From: an uncultured Alphaproteobacteria bacterium
GTDB lineage: Bacteria > Pseudomonadota > Alphaproteobacteria > Rhizobiales > Ancalomicrobiaceae
NCBI GenBank assembly: GCA_937919435.1
Contig: CALFRR010000105.1
Coordinates: forward strand, 1 to 14,670
DNA length: 14,670 nt
Direction of reading: 5' to 3'
The stretch's first letter is position 1. Each line of letters starts with the position of its first letter. The notes beneath the pieces are model-generated. The model was given only the letters and a program-made list of their open reading frames with translations. It searched no databases and was not told where the DNA came from. The position numbers and the translations under genes were made by a program. Positions 11,228-14,670 of this stretch are shown here, one piece after another.

Positions 11228-11285
11228 GGTCGGCTGTCCGAAATTCGGCGGAAGGGGAGCGGCGGAGGGCGGCGGAACGCGGATC

Positions 11286-11573
11286 TCACTCGACCACCTT
11301 GGGGACGACGAAATAGTCGTCCTCGGCGAGCGGCGCGTTCTGCGTCACCTTCTTCGGAATGTCGCCGTCGGTGACGACGTCGGCCCGCTTCTTCATCGCG
11401 ATCGGCACGATCGAGGTCAGCGGCTCGACGTCGGCGACGTCGAGGCCGGAGAGCTCGTCGACGAAGCCGAGGATCGAATTGAGTTCGCCCTGGAGCTTGT
11501 CCACCTCCGCATCGGCGACGCGGATGCGCGCGAGATGAGCGACGCGGAGGACGGTCGAGCGGTCGACGGACAT
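11286..11573 (-). CDS. gatC: Aspartyl/glutamyl-tRNA amidotransferase subunit C
   Basis: GatC is a small subunit that wraps around the GatA-GatB interface and stabilises the complex. It has 95 residues, the normal size. The N-terminus VLRVAHLARI and the segment ELNSILGFVDELSGLDVADVEP (in part) are characteristic of GatC, as is the C-terminal NAPLAEDDYFVVPKVVE. The reading frame stays open upstream to 11690, but the ATG at 11573 is preferred: it opens the conserved MSVDRSTVLRVAHL start and has GAGG about 6 nt upstream. It leads the gatC-gatA-hydrolase operon. Confidence 0.96.
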   Translation of the reverse strand: MSVDRSTVLRVAHLARIRVADAEVDKLQGELNSILGFVDELSGLDVADVEPLTSIVPIAMKKRADVVTDGDIPKKVTQNAPLAEDDYFVVPKVVE

Positions 11574-11656
11574 GGAAACCTCGGATGGAACGATCGAGCG
11601 GAGAAGGCGCGGGCGGCACCGCGGATCGAGCCAGAGCCCGTCCCGGCACCGCCCCG

Positions 11657-11686
11657 TTTCTAGCACCCGTGCGGAAGCCGACGCAA
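11657..11686 (-). promoter_or_regulatory. Candidate sigma-70-type promoter of gatC-gatA
   Basis: On the minus strand TTGCGT (11686-11681) and TAGAAA (11662-11657) are spaced by 18 nt, with four of six consensus matches in each box. Transcription would begin about 77 nt before the gatC ATG. The position fits; the match is moderate. Confidence 0.4.
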
Positions 11687-11719
11687 TCACGCGCCGGCCG
11701 ATCGGACCGGCTCGCCCCC

Positions 11720-11741
11720 GACACCGGCCCGATCCGGTGTC
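11720..11741 (-). terminator. Hairpin downstream of the small secreted protein gene
   Basis: GACACCGG and CCGGTGTC are perfect 8-bp arms around a 6-nt loop. It lies 38 nt past the stop of the small secreted protein and before the gatC promoter. Together with the hairpin at 11757-11775 it probably isolates the two transcripts. No T-run is present. Confidence 0.45.
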
Positions 11742-11756
11742 CGAGGCCGAAACCCG

Positions 11757-11775
11757 GCCGACGCCGCACGTCGGC
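11757..11775 (-). terminator. Hairpin directly after the small secreted protein gene
   Basis: GCCGACG and CGTCGGC are perfect 7-bp arms around a 5-nt loop, beginning 3 nt past the stop codon. It may act with 11720-11741 as a tandem terminator. Confidence 0.4.
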
Positions 11776-11778
11776 GGA

Positions 11779-12165
11779 TCACTCGAGATCGGCCGTGGTC
11801 TTGTCGGCCTTTCGGTTGTAGTGGATGGTGATCTTCGACACCTGGCACAGATCGATGCCGCCCCAGATCGCTTCGGAATCGTCGTCGGCGTAGACGACCT
11901 TCAGATCCCACTTGCAGGTCTTGGTTGCGCGATGGAACTTGATCTCCCAGGTGTCGCCGTCGTCGAGCGTGTCCTTGCCGAGGACGTCCTCCTCCCAGTC
12001 CGACGACTTGGACGGCGAGACGTAGACCGCAGAGATGTCGTAGCCGGTCTTGTTGACCAGGGTGAAGTCCTGGCGGGCCTCGGCGGCCTGCACCACACCC
12101 GCCGACGGGCCGGCCAGACCGAACGCGACCAACCCCAGAGCGGCCGCGAAGACTGCTGTTCTCAT
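11779..12165 (-). CDS. Small secreted conserved protein of unknown function
   Basis: This exported protein has 128 residues, with a signal peptide at 1-27 or 28 (hydrophobic core, VVQA cleavage region). The mature part of about 100 residues contains LVNKTGYDISAVYVSPS, SDWEEDVLG, KTCKWDLKVVY and a C-terminal KITIHYN; two cysteines, C84 and C107, may form one disulfide. From memory this matches a family of small secreted proteins widespread in alphaproteobacteria, some of them wrongly labelled argininosuccinate lyase. It has no lyase features and is far too short for one. The pattern of alternating strands suggests a beta-rich fold. The start is secure: GAGGGGGAG ends about 8 nt before the ATG, a strong site that suggests high expression. 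Its function is not known. Confidence 0.88.
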   Translation of the reverse strand: MRTAVFAAALGLVAFGLAGPSAGVVQAAEARQDFTLVNKTGYDISAVYVSPSKSSDWEEDVLGKDTLDDGDTWEIKFHRATKTCKWDLKVVYADDDSEAIWGGIDLCQVSKITIHYNRKADKTTADLE

Positions 12166-12191
12166 GTCGATTCTCCCCCTCGATGGTGAGC

Positions 12192-12211
12192 CGGAACCTC
12201 CTCCGGTTCCG
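12192..12211. repeat. Short hairpin upstream of the small secreted protein gene
   Basis: CGGAACC and GGTTCCG are perfect 7-bp arms with a 6-nt loop, 26 nt before the ATG. In the mRNA leader it could affect access to the strong ribosome-binding site, but the role is speculative. Confidence 0.3.
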
Positions 12212-12250
12212 ATCCGACCGGTCCGTGCGCGGCACGCACCGAATCGTGCT

Positions 12251-12273
12251 CCGGTCGGCCCGACGCCGACCGG
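12251..12273 (-). terminator. Candidate terminator of the cytosolic alpha/beta-hydrolase gene
   Basis: CCGGTCGGC and GCCGACCGG are perfect 9-bp arms with a 5-nt loop, 32 nt past the hydrolase stop. It is very stable and well placed, with no T-run. Confidence 0.5.
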
Positions 12274-12304
12274 CGGGGATTGAGCGATGCCCCGGGGGAT
12301 CCGG

Positions 12305-13033
12305 TCAAGCGGCGCTCCCGCCGCCGAGCGACGGCGGACGGGCCAGCCAGGCCGCGAAGGCGGCGTTCACCGCCTCCGGCGCTTCGAGCGGCGACAGATG
12401 CCCGGCTCCCGCGATCACCTCGAACCGCGCCCCCGGGATCGCCTCGGCGATCGGCCGCATCGTCTCCGGCGGGGTGAGTTGGTCCTCCGCTCCGACCAGC
12501 ACCAGCGTCGGCACGCCGATCCGCGGCAGCAGCGGTCGGCTGTCCGGCCGTCCGAGAATCGCCCGTTGCTGGCGCACGAAACCCGCCGCCCCGGTCTCGA
12601 GCGCCATCGTCCGGAACAGTCCGGTCAGCATCGGATCGCCCGACCGCGCCGGCGCCAGCATCTTCGGCAGTTGCAGATCCGGGATCCGCGGGAACCCGCC
12701 GCCTTCGGCGATCGCGATCTGGCGCCGACGGTTCTCGGCCGCCTCCTCGCCGTCCGCCTCGGCCCGGGTGTCGAGCAGGGCGAGCCGTTCGACCCGCTCC
12801 GGCGCCCGCCGCACGATCTCGAAGGCGACGTAACCGCCCATCGACAGACCGGCGAGCGAAAACCGGGCCGGCGCACGCGCCAGCACCGCTTCGGCGATCC
12901 CCCCGACCGTGTCGGCGCTCGTGTGATCGGCGACCACCACGTCGTGGTCGGCGGCGAAGGCGGCGGCCTGCGAGCGCCACAGGGCAGCCGTGCAGAGCAG
13001 TCCCGGAACGAGCAACAGGGTCGATCTGGACAT
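12305..13033 (-). CDS. Alpha/beta-hydrolase (cytosolic esterase-like)
   Basis: This is a soluble alpha/beta-hydrolase of 242 residues without a signal peptide. The catalytic triad is readable: S64 in the elbow GLSMGG, D184 in VGAEDQLTPP and H212 in GAGHLSPLE. The oxyanion-hole region is LLLVPGLLC near the N-terminus. The compact size and the LVGAEDQLTPPETM / GHLSPLEAPE pattern resemble the esterase and 3-oxoadipate enol-lactonase-like group, but the substrate cannot be named. The start ATG is supported by AGAGGA about 6 nt upstream. It is divergent from the DEAD-box helicase, followed by a strong hairpin, and probably a single-gene transcript. Confidence 0.9.
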   Translation of the reverse strand: MSRSTLLLVPGLLCTAALWRSQAAAFAADHDVVVADHTSADTVGGIAEAVLARAPARFSLAGLSMGGYVAFEIVRRAPERVERLALLDTRAEADGEEAAENRRRQIAIAEGGGFPRIPDLQLPKMLAPARSGDPMLTGLFRTMALETGAAGFVRQQRAILGRPDSRPLLPRIGVPTLVLVGAEDQLTPPETMRPIAEAIPGARFEVIAGAGHLSPLEAPEAVNAAFAAWLARPPSLGGGSAA

Positions 13034-13120
13034 CCGCTATCCTCTCCCGCCACGCCTCGGACGACGATGATGCCGCTGCCACGACCACCGCCCGTGGGCC
13101 CTTCATCCTCGCCGCCGGTG

Positions 13121-13126
13121 ACTATA
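13121..13126 (-). promoter_or_regulatory. Candidate -10 box for the cytosolic hydrolase
   Basis: On the minus strand the hexamer is TATAGT, five of six consensus matches, about 90 nt before the hydrolase ATG. No good -35 box is found at the usual distance, so this is tentative. Confidence 0.3.
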
Positions 13127-13172
13127 CCTCGTGCCCGGTCGGGCCAAATCTCGCCGCTCCGCGCGTCATGCG

Positions 13173-13201
13173 TTGACTTTTCGCACGTCTCGACCAATAT
13201 G
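13173..13201 (+). promoter_or_regulatory. Candidate promoter of the DEAD-box helicase
   Basis: TTGACT (five of six -35 matches) is followed 17 nt later by AATATG, a weak -10. The predicted transcript would begin near 13208 and carry a leader of about 120 nt. Confidence 0.45.
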
Positions 13202-13204
13202 CGG

Positions 13205-13238
13205 GCGCAAATCTCGGATTTCTCCAAAGATTCTGCGC
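13205..13238 (+). promoter_or_regulatory. Hairpin at the predicted 5' end of the helicase leader
   Basis: GCGCA-AATCT pairs with AGATT-c-TGCGC: ten pairs, one bulged C and a 13-nt loop. It coincides with the start of the leader predicted from the promoter at 13173-13201. It may stabilise the mRNA or act in temperature or autoregulation, but that is inference. Confidence 0.4.
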
Positions 13239-13326
13239 GCGACCGGCCGATGCCCGGACCGAGCTCCCGAAACGGAGCGTCGACAGACCGGGGCCACCGG
13301 AAATTCGCGCGGCAGCGACGGAAAAC

Positions 13327-14670
13327 ATGACCTTCTCCACACTCGGACTGTCCGAAAAAGTCCTCGCGGCGGTGGAAGCCGCCGGATACACCACTCCGAC
13401 CCCGATCCAGGCCCAGGCGATCCCGATCGTCCTCGAGCTGCGCGACGTCTGTGGCATCGCCCAGACCGGAACCGGCAAGACCGCGTCCTTCGTGCTGCCG
13501 ATGCTGACCCGCCTGGAACAGGGCCGCGCCCGGGCGCGTATGCCGCGCACCCTGATCCTCGAACCGACCCGCGAACTGGCGGCTCAGGTCGAGGAGAAGT
13601 TCAACGAATACGGCGTCAACCACAAACTCAACGTCGCCCTGCTGATCGGCGGCGTCTCCTTCGACGACCAGTTGAAGAAGCTCGACCGCGGCACCGACGT
13701 GCTGATCGCCACCCCCGGCCGGCTGCTCGATCTGTTCGGTCGCGGCCGGCTGCTGATGTCCGGCGTCGAGATCCTGGTGATCGACGAAGCCGACCGGATG
13801 CTCGACATGGGCTTCATCCCGGACATCGAGAAGATCTGCAAGCTGATCCCGCCGAGCCGGCAGACCCTGATGTTCTCGGCGACCATGCCGCCGGAGATCC
13901 AGCGCCTCGCCGACATGTTCCTGCGCGATCCCGTCCGGATCGAAGCGGCCCGTCCGGCGAGCGTCACCGCGACGGTGACCCAGCGCCTGATCGGCTCCGG
14001 CCGCGAGCCGGAGGACAAGCGCCACGTGCTGCGCGAGCTGATCCGCTCCGCCGAGGACCTGAAGAACGCCATCGTCTTCTGCAACCGCAAGCGCGACGTC
14101 CAGGTGGTCTTCCGCAGCCTGGAAAAGCACGGCTTCTCGGTCGGCGCGCTGCACGGCGACATGGACCAGCGCTCGCGCATGGCGATGCTCGACGGTTTCC
14201 GCGGCAACAAGCTGACGATCCTGGTCGCCTCCGACGTCGCCGCCCGCGGCCTCGACATCCCCGACGTCAGCCACGTCTACAACTACGACGTCCCCGTCCA
14301 TTCCGAGGACTACGTTCACCGCATCGGCCGCACCGGCCGCGCCGGACGCTCCGGCACCGCGGTGACCATCGTCACCGACCTGGACCTGAAGCACCTCTCG
14401 GCGATCGAGAAGCTGACCGGCGACAAGGTCGAATGGATCGGTCCGCACGTCTCCGAGCTGGCGCCGTCCGATCGTCCGCCGCGCGGCGAACGCGAGGTCC
14501 GCGGCCGCCGCCGCGAGGACGCCCGTCGCCGTGACGGCGAACGGAGCCGCGGCCGCACGGCTGCGCACGCCGACGCTCCGGCCCGGGCCGAGGGCGAACG
14601 CCCCGCCCGTGAGGAGCGTCCCGCACGGACCGAACGCCCGGCTCGCGCCGAGCGTCCGCCTCGCGCCGAG
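13327..14670 (+). CDS. DEAD-box ATP-dependent RNA helicase, RhlE type, partial
   Basis: This enzyme uses ATP to unwind short RNA duplexes, typically in ribosome assembly, mRNA decay and cold adaptation. 448 residues are visible and no stop codon is reached. All motifs are present: Q motif (F3 to Q28), I AQTGTGKT 45-52, Ia PTREL 80-84, GG 108-109, Ib TPGR 129-132, II DEAD 153-156, III SAT 184-186, IV IVFCN 249-253, V SDVAARGLD 302-310 and VI HRIGRTGR 331-338. The core ends near 380. A basic, disordered tail follows, rich in Arg, Pro and Glu; from about 424 it becomes hexads of ERPAR plus one residue (four visible). The tail probably binds RNA non-specifically. The start ATG has GACGGA about 5 nt upstream. 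The motif pattern and basic tail favour RhlE over DeaD/CsdA or RhlB. Confidence 0.95.
   Translation, partial: MTFSTLGLSEKVLAAVEAAGYTTPTPIQAQAIPIVLELRDVCGIAQTGTGKTASFVLPMLTRLEQGRARARMPRTLILEPTRELAAQVEEKFNEYGVNHKLNVALLIGGVSFDDQLKKLDRGTDVLIATPGRLLDLFGRGRLLMSGVEILVIDEADRMLDMGFIPDIEKICKLIPPSRQTLMFSATMPPEIQRLADMFLRDPVRIEAARPASVTATVTQRLIGSGREPEDKRHVLRELIRSAEDLKNAIVFCNRKRDVQVVFRSLEKHGFSVGALHGDMDQRSRMAMLDGFRGNKLTILVASDVAARGLDIPDVSHVYNYDVPVHSEDYVHRIGRTGRAGRSGTAVTIVTDLDLKHLSAIEKLTGDKVEWIGPHVSELAPSDRPPRGEREVRGRRREDARRRDGERSRGRTAAHADAPARAEGERPAREERPARTERPARAERPPRAE
14596..14670 (+). repeat. Degenerate 18-nt coding repeat in the helicase tail
   Basis: Four consecutive imperfect 18-nt units encode ERPARE, ERPART, ERPARA and ERPPRA. 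The array runs to the window edge and may continue. Third-position variation between units shows it is not a very recent expansion. Confidence 0.7.

Noticed and set aside
11238..11248. CCGAA-A-TTCGG mini-palindrome between gatC and gatA, resembling the AAATTCGG of the 7690 element
   Set aside because: It is only 5 bp per arm. The likeness is too short to call a third copy of the repeat.
9455..11374. Open frame of 639 codons on the plus strand, opposite gatA
   Set aside because: gatA carries the full catalytic triad. The antisense product is low-complexity without domains.
11574..11690. Extended N-terminus of gatC
   Set aside because: The upstream in-frame codons would add 39 residues not found in GatC, and the ATG at 11573 has its own GAGG and the conserved start.
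12625..14568. Open frame of 647 codons on the minus strand, opposite the helicase
   Set aside because: It is a shadow of the helicase, which has every DEAD-box motif, and it also crosses the divergent promoter region.

Overview
The window is GC-rich (roughly two thirds G+C by eye) chromosomal DNA. It most likely comes from an alphaproteobacterium of the Hyphomicrobiales (Rhizobiales) type. This is inferred from protein style: a GatC/GatA pair of alphaproteobacterial form, a small secreted 'KTCKWDLKVVY' protein family common in that group, an RhlE-type DEAD-box helicase, and large PAS-rich signalling proteins. No insertion sequence, phage gene, CRISPR array, tRNA or rRNA is visible. No gene-free stretch exceeds 300 bases; the longest are 13034-13326, 3357-3645 and 4204-4478.

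Region 1 (1-7601) is a signalling block. A membrane-bound sensor with GGDEF and EAL domains for cyclic-di-GMP runs leftwards off the window edge. Behind it, on the same strand, is a MerR-family regulator. Divergent from MerR is a four-PAS hybrid histidine kinase with its own receiver domain. A 275-bp divergent promoter region with two imperfect dyads separates these two genes.

Region 2 (7602-8763) is the junction between the kinase and a convergent OmpR-type response regulator. Downstream of the kinase stop is a cluster of strong hairpins, two of which look like copies of one palindromic repeat. Two of the possible folds exclude each other.

Region 3 (8764-12165), all on the minus strand, is housekeeping. 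gatC, gatA and a secreted alpha/beta-hydrolase form a probable operon, with the hydrolase 1 nt behind the gatA stop. Upstream of gatC, reading the same way, lies a small secreted conserved protein with its own strong ribosome-binding site. gatB is not in the window.

Region 4 (12305-14670) holds a cytosolic alpha/beta-hydrolase on the minus strand, divergent from an RhlE-type DEAD-box RNA helicase. The helicase runs off the right edge inside a repetitive Arg/Pro/Glu tail.

All genes fit well-known families and I see no clearly new multi-gene system. The most unusual content is non-coding: the hairpin cluster at 7608-7717, the dyads near the signalling genes, and the hairpin at the predicted 5' end of the helicase mRNA.
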